From Fodinibius sp964490705 (GTDB taxonomy: Bacteria; Bacteroidota; Rhodothermia; Balneolales; Balneolaceae), in the NCBI GenBank assembly GCA_964490705.1, contig CAZBCG010000001.1, positions 124,001 through 188,000 on the forward strand: a stretch of 64,000 nt of DNA, in the 5' to 3' direction. This document shows, one piece after another, positions 37,042-45,276 of this stretch (position 1 is its first letter; the number at the start of each line of letters is the position of its first letter). Below the pieces are notes generated by a model. The model saw nothing but the letters and a program-made list of their open reading frames with translations. It was not told the DNA's origin and ran no database searches. The position numbers and the translations under genes were made by a program.

Positions 37042-37854
37042 ATGACAGAATACACCCACCATCCATCAGGGGTGTTAAAATCCCATGTAGAGTTTTTTTA
37101 CTACAGCGATGGTTATACGCCGCCGCGCGGAAAGGAACGCGTGTTGCCATCAGGATCTGCCCAGTTGATTATAAATTTGGACAACCGCCGGTTTTGCCAC
37201 TATAGAACGGAGAATTCAAATGCCCTTATAAGCAGCACCGCCATTATCGCTGGTGTGAATTCGCAATATATTTTCCTGGATCCACAGACGCGACTCTCCA
37301 CAATCGGCGCTGTTTTTAAGCCGGGAGCAATCCCCTCTCTTTTTAATATTCCTGCTGACGAATTTTTAGATCAGGCCATTTCCTTAACTGATATTGTTGA
37401 TAGTGATATCGAAGGGTTCCGCGAGCGATTGATTGAGGCAAAATCACCGGATCACAAGGTTTGTTTGCTCCAATCCTTTCTCCTTCAGCAGCTCAATAAA
37501 ACCAATCAATCCAATGCCGCTATCATGCGTGCGACTCAACTTTTAAAAAATCAGTCGGCCGGGAGCTCCGTTTCTGATGTTGCCGAAATTATTGGATACA
37601 GTCGTCGCCGCTTTTCGACCCTGTTTAAGCAGGTCGCGGGCATTGCACCGAAAGGATACGCTCGCATTCAACGTTTGCAAGGGGCACTTCAAACAATTCG
37701 CTCATGCTCCAGTCCCGATTGGACCGATATCGCCCTATCCTGCGGATATTATGACCAAGCTCATTTTAATCGCGATTTTAAAGCGCTATCTGGATTAACA
37801 CCCGCCGAGTACTTCCGGAATCAAACGGACGAAAAGAATCACCTGCCGATATAG
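37042..37854 (+). CDS. AraC family transcriptional regulator with DUF6597-like N-terminus
   Basis: A 270-residue regulator. The N-terminal domain begins HPSGVLKSHVEFFYYSDGYTPPRGKERVLPSGSAQLIINL, the DUF6597-like cupin-type sensor. The C-terminal AraC HTH (about 165-260) includes VSDVAEIIGYSRRRFSTLFKQVAGIAPKGYARIQRLQ and SCGYYDQAHFNRDFKALSGLTPAEY. It is the first gene of the accessory island and lies upstream of a VOC gene it may control. Confidence 0.9.
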   Translation: MTEYTHHPSGVLKSHVEFFYYSDGYTPPRGKERVLPSGSAQLIINLDNRRFCHYRTENSNALISSTAIIAGVNSQYIFLDPQTRLSTIGAVFKPGAIPSLFNIPADEFLDQAISLTDIVDSDIEGFRERLIEAKSPDHKVCLLQSFLLQQLNKTNQSNAAIMRATQLLKNQSAGSSVSDVAEIIGYSRRRFSTLFKQVAGIAPKGYARIQRLQGALQTIRSCSSPDWTDIALSCGYYDQAHFNRDFKALSGLTPAEYFRNQTDEKNHLPI

Positions 37855-37949
37855 GTTTCCCATTTTTACAATAGGTTTTCGTTATTTGTTATTAGTTGAT
37901 TGTAACAAACATCAATTGACCGATAACTATTAACCAACAACAAATAACT

Positions 37950-38399
37950 ATGTCAGATCTTGCAAAAAAGACGACCTCAACCGTTATTCCCGGCATGCGT
38001 TACCGAAATGCACCGGAAGCGATTGAATGGCTCTGCGATGTCTTTGGCTTTGAAAAGCATCTGGTTGTCCCCAATGACGATGGCACCATTGCCCACGCCC
38101 AGCTTACTTTTGGCAACGGCATGATTATGCTGGGATCGGTGCGGAATAATGATTCCGAATTTGATAAAAACATCAAGCAGCCGGATGAAATTGGCGGGGC
38201 AGAAACACAATCTGCATATATTATTGTTTCTGATGCCGATGCCATCTACGAGCAAGCCAAGGCCGCAGGTGCCGAAATTGTTATGGATATTGAAGATGCC
38301 GACTATGGCGGACGCGGATTTAGCTGCCGCGATCTGGAGGGACACCTTTGGAACTTCGGGACGTACGACCCCTGGGAAGAAGTAGAGAACTCTGAGTAG
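37950..38399 (+). CDS. VOC family protein (PhnB/glyoxalase-like)
   Basis: A 149-residue protein with the paired beta-alpha-beta-beta-beta modules of the vicinal oxygen chelate fold: TVIPGMRYRNAPEAIEWLCDVFGFEKHLVVP and later AYIIVSDADAIYEQAKAAGAEIV...GGRGFSCRDLEGHLWNFGTYDPW. The RDLEGHLW element carries the usual C-terminal metal-ligand-type position. Relatives include glyoxalase I and fosfomycin-resistance proteins. The substrate is unknown. Confidence 0.9.
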   Translation: MSDLAKKTTSTVIPGMRYRNAPEAIEWLCDVFGFEKHLVVPNDDGTIAHAQLTFGNGMIMLGSVRNNDSEFDKNIKQPDEIGGAETQSAYIIVSDADAIYEQAKAAGAEIVMDIEDADYGGRGFSCRDLEGHLWNFGTYDPWEEVENSE

Positions 38400-38411
38400 G
38401 ATTAACCTCCT

Positions 38412-39392
38412 TTAAGCAACCGCCGCTTTATTGTATTTATCCCGGTACTCAACGGGCGTGAGGCCGGTAATTCTACGGAATAAATTCCGGAATGATTTGG
38501 TATCCGAATAGCCAACGTCATACATCACTTCGGATATATTTTTGCGGCTGGTTTCCAGATCGCGTTTGGCAGCCTCCACTTTAACCCGCTGTTTGTATTC
38601 GGTAACCGTATTACGTGTGGCTTTCTTAAAGCGGCGCTCCAGCGTCCGTCGGCTCATGGCCAGCTGATCCGCCAAATCGTTCACTTGTATCTTTTGCTGG
38701 TAATGATTTTCGATGAATTTCTGAGCCTTTATCACTTTTTCGTCTTCGTGGTCCTTTTGTCCCTCAAAAATGATAAAATCTGACTGACTTTCGCGGCTGA
38801 TATCCAGCGAAAAAGCTTTGGACGCCATAATCGCTTCCTCGCGTCCGGCATATTTTTCGATGAGGTGCAGCAGCAGATCTGTAAAAGCATAAGCTCCGCC
38901 ACTGGTATAAATGCCATCCTCTTCAGTCATAATTCTTTCATCCACCAAGTTAATTTCGGGATATCTTTCCCTGAAATTTTTGGCATGCATCCAGTGCGTG
39001 GAACATTGTTTCCCGTCAAGCAATCCCGTTTCGGCCAAAAAGAATGCTCCCACACAAAAACTGGCTACTTCTGCTCCATTTCGGTACTGTTCAATAATCC
39101 ACGGCTCAAAGGCTTTGTTCTTTTCATATCCTTGTTTTGGATCGTCGTGGATGGCGGGAATGATAATGAGATTCGTTTGGTCCACGTCGTCTATCAGGCA
39201 ATCGGGATTAGCTGAAAACAGCCCCGTTGACTGCGGCACTTCTTTTTCCAAGCCCACCAGATGGACATCAAACACAGGCGACTTGCCCATATCAGTCCGT
39301 ATCTCATTGATCATATTAAGAATCTGGTGTGTGCCTGCAATGTTTACCAGGCTCGTATGTCCGCGCGGAATAAGTATGGATATATGTGTCAT
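38412..39392 (-). CDS. GlxA-type AraC regulator with DJ-1/PfpI domain
   Basis: 326 residues from ATG 39392 (MTHISILIPRGHTSLVNIAG). The in-frame extension upstream is encoded by a dispersed repeat and should not be translated. The N-terminal DJ-1/PfpI domain includes the nucleophile-elbow-like ASFCVGAFFLAETGLLDG; the Cys is retained. The C-terminal AraC HTH has VNDLADQLAMSRRTLERRFKKATRNTVTEYKQRVK and DVGYSDTKSFRNLFRRITGLTPVEYRDKY. Relatives regulate quaternary amine or arginine metabolism. The target is unknown here. Confidence 0.9.
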   Translation of the reverse strand: MTHISILIPRGHTSLVNIAGTHQILNMINEIRTDMGKSPVFDVHLVGLEKEVPQSTGLFSANPDCLIDDVDQTNLIIIPAIHDDPKQGYEKNKAFEPWIIEQYRNGAEVASFCVGAFFLAETGLLDGKQCSTHWMHAKNFRERYPEINLVDERIMTEEDGIYTSGGAYAFTDLLLHLIEKYAGREEAIMASKAFSLDISRESQSDFIIFEGQKDHEDEKVIKAQKFIENHYQQKIQVNDLADQLAMSRRTLERRFKKATRNTVTEYKQRVKVEAAKRDLETSRKNISEVMYDVGYSDTKSFRNLFRRITGLTPVEYRDKYNKAAVA

Positions 39393-39440
39393 AGCAGTAC
39401 GGCTCTTTTTATTGGTTAAATTTATTTTACCGATTCCATT

Positions 39441-39481
39441 TGTCGCATTCAACCTGTGAGGTTGACGCATTTACACCGTGC
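39441..39481. repeat. 41-bp palindromic intergenic repeat, copy 1
   Basis: The core CAACCTGTGAGGTTG is a perfect 6-bp inverted repeat with a GTG loop, flanked on both sides by CGCATT. The unit recurs at 44720-44760 with three mismatches in 41 bp. Both copies are intergenic. Confidence 0.8.
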
Positions 39482-39543
39482 GGGAGATCTGATGGTTTTG
39501 TACAATACTTACAGAACATAATTGAACCGAACGAGAATCACCG

Positions 39544-40032
39544 ATGGAAAAACTATTATTAGCTCAGTTCGATCTTCATCACCGGTTGTATAATAACGTG
39601 CTGAAAGGATTTACCGATGAGGAAACCAATCGGCGATTGCATGGCGATATCAACATCAATCACGTAAAATATCTGGCGGGACACTTGTTGAACTCCCAAT
39701 ATGGATTGGCAAAGCTGGCTGGTGTCGATTCGGATGTGAAGTGGAATGAGCTGTTTGCAGTAATGGGACAATCCGAAGCGAGAGACGATTTCGATTATCC
39801 TGATATAGAAGCAATCAAAGCCGAGTGGAACCAGTTATACGAGCCTGTCAGAAATGGATTGCAAGAGTTAACATCTCAGGAACTCGATCGAACACCGCCG
39901 GCACCGTTTGACCAAGTGGCAAATTCTGCTGGAGAGTTGTGGGCGTTCATCAATCACCATACGGCCTACCATATTGGCCAAATTGGAATTTTGCGGCGCG
40001 GATTTGGAAAGCCACCCATAAGCTTTAAATAA
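39544..40032 (+). CDS. DinB family protein
   Basis: A 162-residue four-helix-bundle protein. Candidate metal-binding histidines lie in NHVKYLAGHLLNSQYGLAKLAG and AFINHHTAYHIGQIGILRRG, matching the DinB three-His arrangement. Unlike the protein at 13690 it has no signal peptide, so it is cytoplasmic. Family members include thiol transferases and DNA-damage-induced proteins. The substrate is unknown. Confidence 0.88.
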   Translation: MEKLLLAQFDLHHRLYNNVLKGFTDEETNRRLHGDININHVKYLAGHLLNSQYGLAKLAGVDSDVKWNELFAVMGQSEARDDFDYPDIEAIKAEWNQLYEPVRNGLQELTSQELDRTPPAPFDQVANSAGELWAFINHHTAYHIGQIGILRRGFGKPPISFK

Positions 40033-40061
40033 TTGACAATGCGTAAACTCCAAATAATTTC

Positions 40062-40451
40062 ATGATGATGAAACCGAGAACAATTAAAATAAGCTATTGG
40101 GTCGTAACAGTGATTTTTGCCCTTGGTGCCGCACTTACCGGCATCCCTACAGAAGCAGGAAGAGAGGTTATAACTACTACCCTGGGGTATCCGGCATATC
40201 TGCTTGATATTCTTTTGGTGGCGAAAATACTTGGCGCTATTGCCTTGATCCAACCGAAGTTTAAAACAATTAAAGAATGGGCCTACGCCGGGTTTGCTAT
40301 CGACCTTATAGGCGCAGCGGTTTCTGGAATTATTGCAACGGGCAATATTCAATTTGTAATCATTCCGGGTGTTTTTCTTGGGGTAATGTTTGCCTCGTAT
40401 TACCTGTGGAAGAAGATGGAACTGTTAGCTACAGCAGAAGTCATCAAATAA
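40062..40451 (+). CDS. DoxX-like membrane protein
   Basis: A 129-residue protein with four membrane helices: ISYWVVTVIFALGAALTGIP; YPAYLLDILLVAKILGAIALIQP; EWAYAGFAIDLIGAAVSGIIATG; FVIIPGVFLGVMFASYYLWKKM. The pattern GYPAYLLDILLVAKILGAIAL and the spacing match DoxX-like (DUF6/DoxX_2) proteins. The biochemical role is unknown. It is co-directional with the DinB and VOC genes around it. Confidence 0.85.
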   Translation: MMMKPRTIKISYWVVTVIFALGAALTGIPTEAGREVITTTLGYPAYLLDILLVAKILGAIALIQPKFKTIKEWAYAGFAIDLIGAAVSGIIATGNIQFVIIPGVFLGVMFASYYLWKKMELLATAEVIK

Positions 40452-40482
40452 CCTTCAACATTCAACCCTATACCAACTAATT

Positions 40483-40893
40483 ATGGATACTCAAATTTTT
40501 GTAAACCTTCCGGTTCAAGATCTTGAAGAATCCAAAACCTTCTACGAGCAGCTTGGGTTTACCATTAACCCACAATTTACCGACGAAACCGCGGCCTGCG
40601 TAGTAATTTCCGACACGATTTATGTGATGCTGTTAACGCATGACAAGGCTAAACAGTTTACATCAAAGAAGATAGCGGATGCCCATGAAACCACGGAAGT
40701 GCTCAATGCCTTGAGTACCCAAAGCAAAGAAGCGGTAGATGAATTTGTTGATAAGGCCCTGAATAATGGCGGCACGGAAGCCGGGGAAACCCAGGATCTT
40801 GGCTTTATGTACAGCCGAAGTTTTAACGATCCCGATGGACATATCTGGGAAGTACTGTGGATGGATATGGAAGCAGTTGACAGTGATCAGTAA
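40483..40893 (+). CDS. VOC family protein (glyoxalase/bleomycin-resistance-like)
   Basis: A 136-residue protein beginning MDTQIFVNLPVQDLEESKTFYEQLGFTINPQFTDE, the common lactoylglutathione lyase-like pattern of Bacteroidota VOC proteins. It ends YSRSFNDPDGHIWEVLWMD with the conserved DPDGHxWE. It is a single-domain member that would dimerise. No substrate can be inferred. Confidence 0.92.
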   Translation: MDTQIFVNLPVQDLEESKTFYEQLGFTINPQFTDETAACVVISDTIYVMLLTHDKAKQFTSKKIADAHETTEVLNALSTQSKEAVDEFVDKALNNGGTEAGETQDLGFMYSRSFNDPDGHIWEVLWMDMEAVDSDQ

Positions 40894-40948
40894 GCAGTTT
40901 GCAGTATAAATGTAACTAATAACAGATAACTATTAACAATTAACTAAT

Positions 40949-41380
40949 ATGAAATTAGTAAACCCTTATCTCAACTTTGACGGTAATACCAAAGAGGCAT
41001 TTAAATTTTATCAATCTGTTTTTGGCGGAGAGTTTTTGGATGTGCTGAGCTTTAAAGAGATGGGCGGCGACCACATGGGCGTTCCCGAAAACAAGCTCGA
41101 TAGCGTGGCCCATATCGCGCTTCCTCTGGGGAATGATACTATCTTCATGGGAGACGATGGTCCTTATGCTATGGACCAACCCTTAACAATGGGGAATAAT
41201 TTTCACATTAGCATCGAAGCCGAAAGTAAGGAGGAGGCAGAGCAGCTGTTTAACGATCTATCGGGAGACGGCGAAATTAAGACGCCCCTCGAAGAGACCG
41301 AATGGGCCGAACTATTTGGCATGGTTACTGACAAATATAGCATCCAATGGATGGTGAATTATCCGGGGAATAAAGCATAG
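40949..41380 (+). CDS. VOC family protein (PhnB-like)
   Basis: A 143-residue PhnB-type protein: MKLVNPYLNFDGNTKEAFKFYQSVFGGEF at the N-terminus, HIALPLGNDTIFMGDD in the middle, and WAELFGMVTDKYSIQWMVNY at the end. The leader contains GATAACTATTAAC, also seen before the VOC gene at 37950. A hairpin terminator follows. Confidence 0.92.
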   Translation: MKLVNPYLNFDGNTKEAFKFYQSVFGGEFLDVLSFKEMGGDHMGVPENKLDSVAHIALPLGNDTIFMGDDGPYAMDQPLTMGNNFHISIEAESKEEAEQLFNDLSGDGEIKTPLEETEWAELFGMVTDKYSIQWMVNYPGNKA

Positions 41381-41399
41381 AAACTAATCTTAAAGAGAC

Positions 41400-41428
41400 C
41401 TGTCAGGGTTCTAACACCTGACAGTTTT
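41400..41428 (+). terminator. Intrinsic terminator after the PhnB-like gene
   Basis: CTGTCAGG and CCTGACAG form a perfect 8-bp stem with a 9-nt loop followed by TTTT. Confidence 0.8.
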
Positions 41429-41443
41429 ATAATACCAAGAACC

Positions 41444-42040
41444 ATGAGAAAATTAATCGTTTTAACATTTGTATCACTGGATGGCATTATACAGGCTCCC
41501 GGCAGTAAAGGAAAAGATCCCTCCGGCGGTTTTGACCTCGAGGGCTGGACGGTGCCCTATTTTGATGAATTTTTAGGCAGTGTCATGGACGAACAGATGA
41601 GTAAACCGTTTGATCTGCTGCTTGGCAGAATTACCTACGATATATTCGCCTCTTACTGGCCAGAGCATGCTGACGAATGGCCGGGTATCAATGAAGCAAC
41701 CAAATATGTAGCCTCACGCGAACCGATGGAATTCACCTGGGAGAACTCGGTTCAATTGGAGGGGAATGTCGTGGAGGAGATAAAAGAGCTGAAATCAGGG
41801 GATGGGCCTGATTTGCAGGTATATGGCAGCGGTAACCTTGTGCAAACGTTATTGGCAAATGATCTAGTCGATGAACTGTGGTTAAAAATATTTCCCGTAA
41901 CACTGGGGAAAGGCAAACAGTTATTTGATAAAGGGACGATTCCCGCCGCCTTTAAACTAACCGAATCAAAGACGTCACCAAGCGGTGTAATCATCGCCAA
42001 TTATGAACGGGCTGGAGAGGTTAAGACGGGATCGTTTTAA
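41444..42040 (+). CDS. Dihydrofolate reductase-fold protein (RibD C-terminal-like)
   Basis: A 198-residue protein starting MRKLIVLTFVSLDGIIQAPG, the standard start of this family. The GRITYDIFASYWP block and a C-terminal LVDELWLKIFPVTLGKGKQLFDKG are also family-typical. The fold is that of RibD_C/DHFR with NADPH binding expected. It probably does not reduce dihydrofolate, and the substrate is unknown. Confidence 0.92.
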   Translation: MRKLIVLTFVSLDGIIQAPGSKGKDPSGGFDLEGWTVPYFDEFLGSVMDEQMSKPFDLLLGRITYDIFASYWPEHADEWPGINEATKYVASREPMEFTWENSVQLEGNVVEEIKELKSGDGPDLQVYGSGNLVQTLLANDLVDELWLKIFPVTLGKGKQLFDKGTIPAAFKLTESKTSPSGVIIANYERAGEVKTGSF

Positions 42041-42050
42041 TGGCGACCGA

Positions 42051-42134
42051 ATGACCCAGGCAGATGAATTAATCACCGAAAATAATATGGCAATTTCTCT
42101 AAATTTTGATAACAAAGAAGAAATTAACCGGTGA
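42051..42134 (+). pseudogene. Remnant of a PhnB-type VOC gene
   Basis: A 27-codon reading (MTQADELITENNMAISLNFD followed by NKEEINR and a stop) looks like the central strand-helix segment of PhnB-like proteins, where the pattern xxISLNFDxKEEI is usual. Both flanking parts of the domain are missing. It begins 11 bp after the preceding gene and suggests an internal piece left by deletion or recombination. Confidence 0.5.
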
Positions 42135-42261
42135 TGAAAACTAATAAAATGGATTAAAGGAGAAATAATTATGAGGAAAGTGGCCCCTTAAGCATGTATC
42201 ACAACTATATCTTTAATTACAGTTAGGTCTTGGAATTTTTATCAATAGATAAGGAGGAAAA

Positions 42262-42918
42262 ATGCAAAAACTACGTGTTGAAAGTTTTTCGATATCCATT
42301 GATGGTTTTGGTGCTGGACCGGATCAAAGTCTTGATACCCCTTTAGGAAGGAGGGGTGAAGAACTACATGAGTGGTTCTTCCCTACGGAGACATTCCAAC
42401 AAAATATGGGCGAAGATGGCGGTACCACCAGCATTGATAATGATTTTGCTTCACGGGGGTTTACCAATATTGGTGCGTGGATTATGGGACGCAATATGTT
42501 TGGCCCTATACGCGGCCCGTGGCCAGATGAAGAATGGAAAGGCTGGTGGGGAGAAAATCCACCCTATCATTGTCCGGTTTTTGTGTTAACGCATCATGAG
42601 CGCCAACCCATTGAAATGAAGGGCGGAACAACTTTTTACTTTGTTACGGAAGGTATCCAGGCTGCACTCGACCGGGCTTTTGATGCAGCAGAGGGAAAAG
42701 ATGTACGGCTGGGGGGCGGTGTAAACACGATTCGGCAATATCTGAATGCCAAGTTGATAGATGAGATGCACATTGCCATTGCCCCTATCCTTTTGGGAAC
42801 GGGGGAAAACCTCTTCTCAGAAATCGATATGTCCTCTTTAGGCTATACATGTACTGAGCATGTGACAACAGACAATGCAACACATGTGGTTATAAAAAAG
42901 GCATCAACTAAAGCTTAA
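42262..42918 (+). CDS. Dihydrofolate reductase-fold protein (RibD C-terminal-like)
   Basis: A 218-residue protein starting MQKLRVESFSISIDGFGAGPDQSLDTPLG, with GAWIMGRNMFGPIRGPW in the middle and KDVRLGGGVNTIRQYLNAKLIDEMHIAIAPILLGTGENLF towards the end. The GGG nucleotide-binding loop of the RibD_C family is present. A strong AAGGAGG lies 7 nt before the ATG. It is a distant paralogue of the gene at 41444. The substrate is unknown. Confidence 0.92.
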   Translation: MQKLRVESFSISIDGFGAGPDQSLDTPLGRRGEELHEWFFPTETFQQNMGEDGGTTSIDNDFASRGFTNIGAWIMGRNMFGPIRGPWPDEEWKGWWGENPPYHCPVFVLTHHERQPIEMKGGTTFYFVTEGIQAALDRAFDAAEGKDVRLGGGVNTIRQYLNAKLIDEMHIAIAPILLGTGENLFSEIDMSSLGYTCTEHVTTDNATHVVIKKASTKA

Positions 42919-42939
42919 TCTTTGGGATACAATCTCCCT

Positions 42940-43090
42940 AAATCCCTCTTCGCCTGCCTCCCGAGAATTCGGGATCGGGGTACGCAAGAGGGACTTCTGG
43001 GACAAGATTTCCTTAAGTAATTATCAGCTTCTAATAGCGCAATAAGTTCCTCCTTGGAGAAGGAGGACAGGAGGATTGACTAAGGTTTGA
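42940..43090. repeat. Palindromic repeat debris in accessory island
   Basis: The 239-bp gap after the reductase gene (42919-43157) holds nested palindromes. One lies around CCCGAGAATTCGGGATCGGG (about 42961-42980), another is CCTCCTTGGAGAAGGAGG (about 43050-43067) followed by ACAGGAGGATTGAC. No reading frame or promoter was recognised. The style resembles the palindromes flanking the DUF559 gene at 57.4-58.0 kb. Confidence 0.55.
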
Positions 43091-43157
43091 CATGATTTCT
43101 CGACCGGTAAATACGTTATAAATAATCATTGTTACTATAGAAAAAGAACCATTAACC

Positions 43158-43448
43158 ATGATCATTATTTCAGGAAAAGTTTACGTGGACGAAGATAAAC
43201 GTGATGAATATGTGGCCGAATTTACAGATCTGATGGCGCGGGCACGAAAGCATCCTGGTTGTTTAGACTTGGTGATTGCCGCCGATCCGCTGGAAGCAGA
43301 CCGGATCAATAATTACGAGGCCTGGGAATCGGAAGAAGCTTTGGAAAAGTGGCGCAAGGTGGCCAACGCTCCAAGCCTGTCCTTCGACAAGGAACGGTCG
43401 GACGTACAAAAGCATCAGGTAAGTGAATCAGGATCACCATTTGAATAA
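43158..43448 (+). CDS. Antibiotic biosynthesis monooxygenase-fold (ABM) protein
   Basis: A 96-residue dimeric alpha+beta barrel-type protein. IIISGKVYVDEDKRDEYVAEFTDLMARARKHPGCLDLVIAADP and NNYEAWESEEALEKWR follow the ABM family pattern, where the second half supplies YExWxSxxAL. Relatives include quinol monooxygenases (YgiN type). No cofactor residue is conserved across the family, so function is open. Confidence 0.9.
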   Translation: MIIISGKVYVDEDKRDEYVAEFTDLMARARKHPGCLDLVIAADPLEADRINNYEAWESEEALEKWRKVANAPSLSFDKERSDVQKHQVSESGSPFE

Positions 43449-43475
43449 CAATTTAAACCCAAAGGAGAAATCATT

Positions 43476-43883
43476 ATGGAAACAAAACAAATTTGGGCAA
43501 ACCTGTCGGTAAAAGATCTGGAACGCACCCACGAGTTCTACACAAAGCTGGGATTTAAACCCAACGGGAAGTTTTCCAAAGAAAATGGACTGGTCAGTTT
43601 TCTGGTCGGTCAGGATGAATTCGTGGTACATTTCTTCTTGGAGGAAAACTTAAAACCATCTCTGGGTGGAGAAATAGCAGATTTGGATAACGGAAATGAA
43701 GTGATGTTTACCCTTTCCGCAGATAGCAGGGAAGAAGTGGATGAATGGGCGGAAGCAGTTAAAAAAGCAGGCGGAACCCTGTTTAGCAAGCCGCAGACAA
43801 TAAAGGGGAACAAGGATTGGTACGGCTGTGGTTTTGCAGACCCTGACGGCCACAAATGGAATGTGTTTTATAATGGGCAGTAA
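43476..43883 (+). CDS. VOC family protein (glyoxalase/bleomycin-resistance-like)
   Basis: A 135-residue protein: QIWANLSVKDLERTHEFYTKLGFKPNGKF at the N-terminus and YGCGFADPDGHKWNVFYNG at the C-terminus. A good AAAGGAG lies before the ATG. It is similar in type to the gene at 40483 but clearly diverged from it. Confidence 0.92.
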   Translation: METKQIWANLSVKDLERTHEFYTKLGFKPNGKFSKENGLVSFLVGQDEFVVHFFLEENLKPSLGGEIADLDNGNEVMFTLSADSREEVDEWAEAVKKAGGTLFSKPQTIKGNKDWYGCGFADPDGHKWNVFYNGQ

Positions 43884-43933
43884 AAAAAACTAGCCGAGAC
43901 CACTGTTTACGTTAAAATTAAAGAGCAACCACT

Positions 43934-44707
43934 ATGAAAAATCAAAAGATAACACTACCCGAAATTGTCTCCCGCGAAGAGTGGCTTGCCAAGCGCAAAG
44001 AACTGCTCAAAAAAGAGAAGCAATTGACCAAGATGCGGGATGCTGTGAGCACCGAACGCCGTCGCCTGCCGATGGTGAAGATCGAAAAAGAGTATGAATT
44101 TGAAGGCCCAAACGGCAAAGCAAGTCTGTTGGATCTTTTTGAAGACCGCCGGCAGCTCATCATCTATCACTTTATGTTTGATCCCGGGTGGGATGAAGGT
44201 TGCCCCAGCTGCTCCGCCTGGACAGATCATATTGCACGCGGTCACTTAAATCACCTGCATGCCCGCAACACTACCTTGGCGTTGGTTTCCCGTGCGCCGA
44301 TGTCAAAAATCCAGTCGTTCAAAGAGCGTATGGGCTGGACGATTCCCTGGTATTCATCGTATGGCAGTGATTTTAATTACGATTATCATGTAACGACTGA
44401 CGAATCCATAACGTCTGTCATGTACAATTATCGAGACAAGGCCACCCTGGAGCACCTCGGGCAACATTACCATGTGGAAGGAGAACAGCCTGGCATTAGC
44501 TGCTTTTTGCGAGACGGAACCGAGGTTTATCACACCTATTCTACCTTTGGTCGCGGGATGGAAGCTGTAGGCGGTGCCAACTATTTTCTGGACCTTACAG
44601 CGCTGGGTCGCCAGGAAGAATGGGAGGAACCCAAAGGGCGGGCGACAGGATTGGGAGCTCCGGCGGGTAGTGAGAAGATTTTGTATCCTGATGAATATAA
44701 CAGCTAG
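43934..44707 (+). CDS. DUF899 family thioredoxin-like protein
   Basis: A 257-residue protein with the DUF899 signature: VSREEWLAKRKELLKKEKQLTKMRDAVSTERRRLPMVKIEKEYEFEGPNGKASLLDLFEDRRQLIIYHFMFDPGWDEGCPSCSAWTDH. The CPSC motif sits at the thioredoxin-fold active-site position. The C-terminus has the YDYHVTTDE and HTYSTFGRGMEAVGGANYFLDLTALGRQE blocks. A redox role is plausible, but the reaction is unknown. Confidence 0.93.
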   Translation: MKNQKITLPEIVSREEWLAKRKELLKKEKQLTKMRDAVSTERRRLPMVKIEKEYEFEGPNGKASLLDLFEDRRQLIIYHFMFDPGWDEGCPSCSAWTDHIARGHLNHLHARNTTLALVSRAPMSKIQSFKERMGWTIPWYSSYGSDFNYDYHVTTDESITSVMYNYRDKATLEHLGQHYHVEGEQPGISCFLRDGTEVYHTYSTFGRGMEAVGGANYFLDLTALGRQEEWEEPKGRATGLGAPAGSEKILYPDEYNS

Positions 44708-44719
44708 AAACCAGGTTTT

Positions 44720-44760
44720 TGTCGCATTCAACCTGTGAGGTTGGCGCATTTACACCGCGC
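44720..44760. repeat. 41-bp palindromic intergenic repeat, copy 2
   Basis: Second copy of the unit at 39441-39481, same orientation, three mismatches in 41 bp. It starts 12 bp after the stop of the DUF899 gene. Confidence 0.8.
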
Positions 44761-44846
44761 AGGATTCTGTTGCGATTATTAAACTACTTTCGAGACAGGT
44801 AAAGAAAGTTGAATACTGTTAATTAACATTACAAAAATCCAGGGTT

Positions 44847-45260
44847 ATGAATAAAAACATATTCAAAAGTATCGGGAGCGTTGTTGCGGGATTTATCGTC
44901 ATCGTTATTCTCTCCACCGGAACCGACATGATACTAAAACGAATGGGGATCCTTCCGTATGAGCACCTTTTTGTGTCCACGGAGTTAATTCTCGCGGTTA
45001 TTTTTTATCGAGCCGTTTACAGTCTGATCGGCTGTTACATCGCCGCAAAACTTGCACCCCGCAATCCCATGAAACATGCATTGGCTCTCGGTTTTGTCGG
45101 AGTGATCGTGGGTTCTATTGGTGCCATAGCCGCAGCGGATTTAGGACCCGACTGGTATGGATGGACACTGGTCGTTATCGCCCTGCCGATTGCATGGCTG
45201 GGAGGGAAACTCTACGAATCGCGTTCGCATAACAAAACTATTGAAATGAGTAACCAATAA
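44847..45260 (+). CDS. Small membrane protein, unknown
   Basis: A 137-residue protein with four predicted membrane helices (about 7-27, 44-66, 76-97, 104-124) and a hydrophilic C-terminal tail. No family was recognised. It sits 16 bp upstream of the AHSA1-domain gene, and the two are probably cotranscribed. Confidence 0.75.
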   Translation: MNKNIFKSIGSVVAGFIVIVILSTGTDMILKRMGILPYEHLFVSTELILAVIFYRAVYSLIGCYIAAKLAPRNPMKHALALGFVGVIVGSIGAIAAADLGPDWYGWTLVVIALPIAWLGGKLYESRSHNKTIEMSNQ

Positions 45261-45276
45261 GAAAAAGGCAATCATT

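Noticed and set aside
39393..39470. N-terminal extension of the GlxA-type regulator
   Set aside because: It would be encoded by the dispersed 41-bp repeat, and the same residues appear by chance at the second repeat copy; the DJ-1 domain starts at ATG 39392.
42171..42191. Six-codon gene with a strong SD
   Set aside because: Too short to be a gene; more likely a leftover translation start of a deleted gene.
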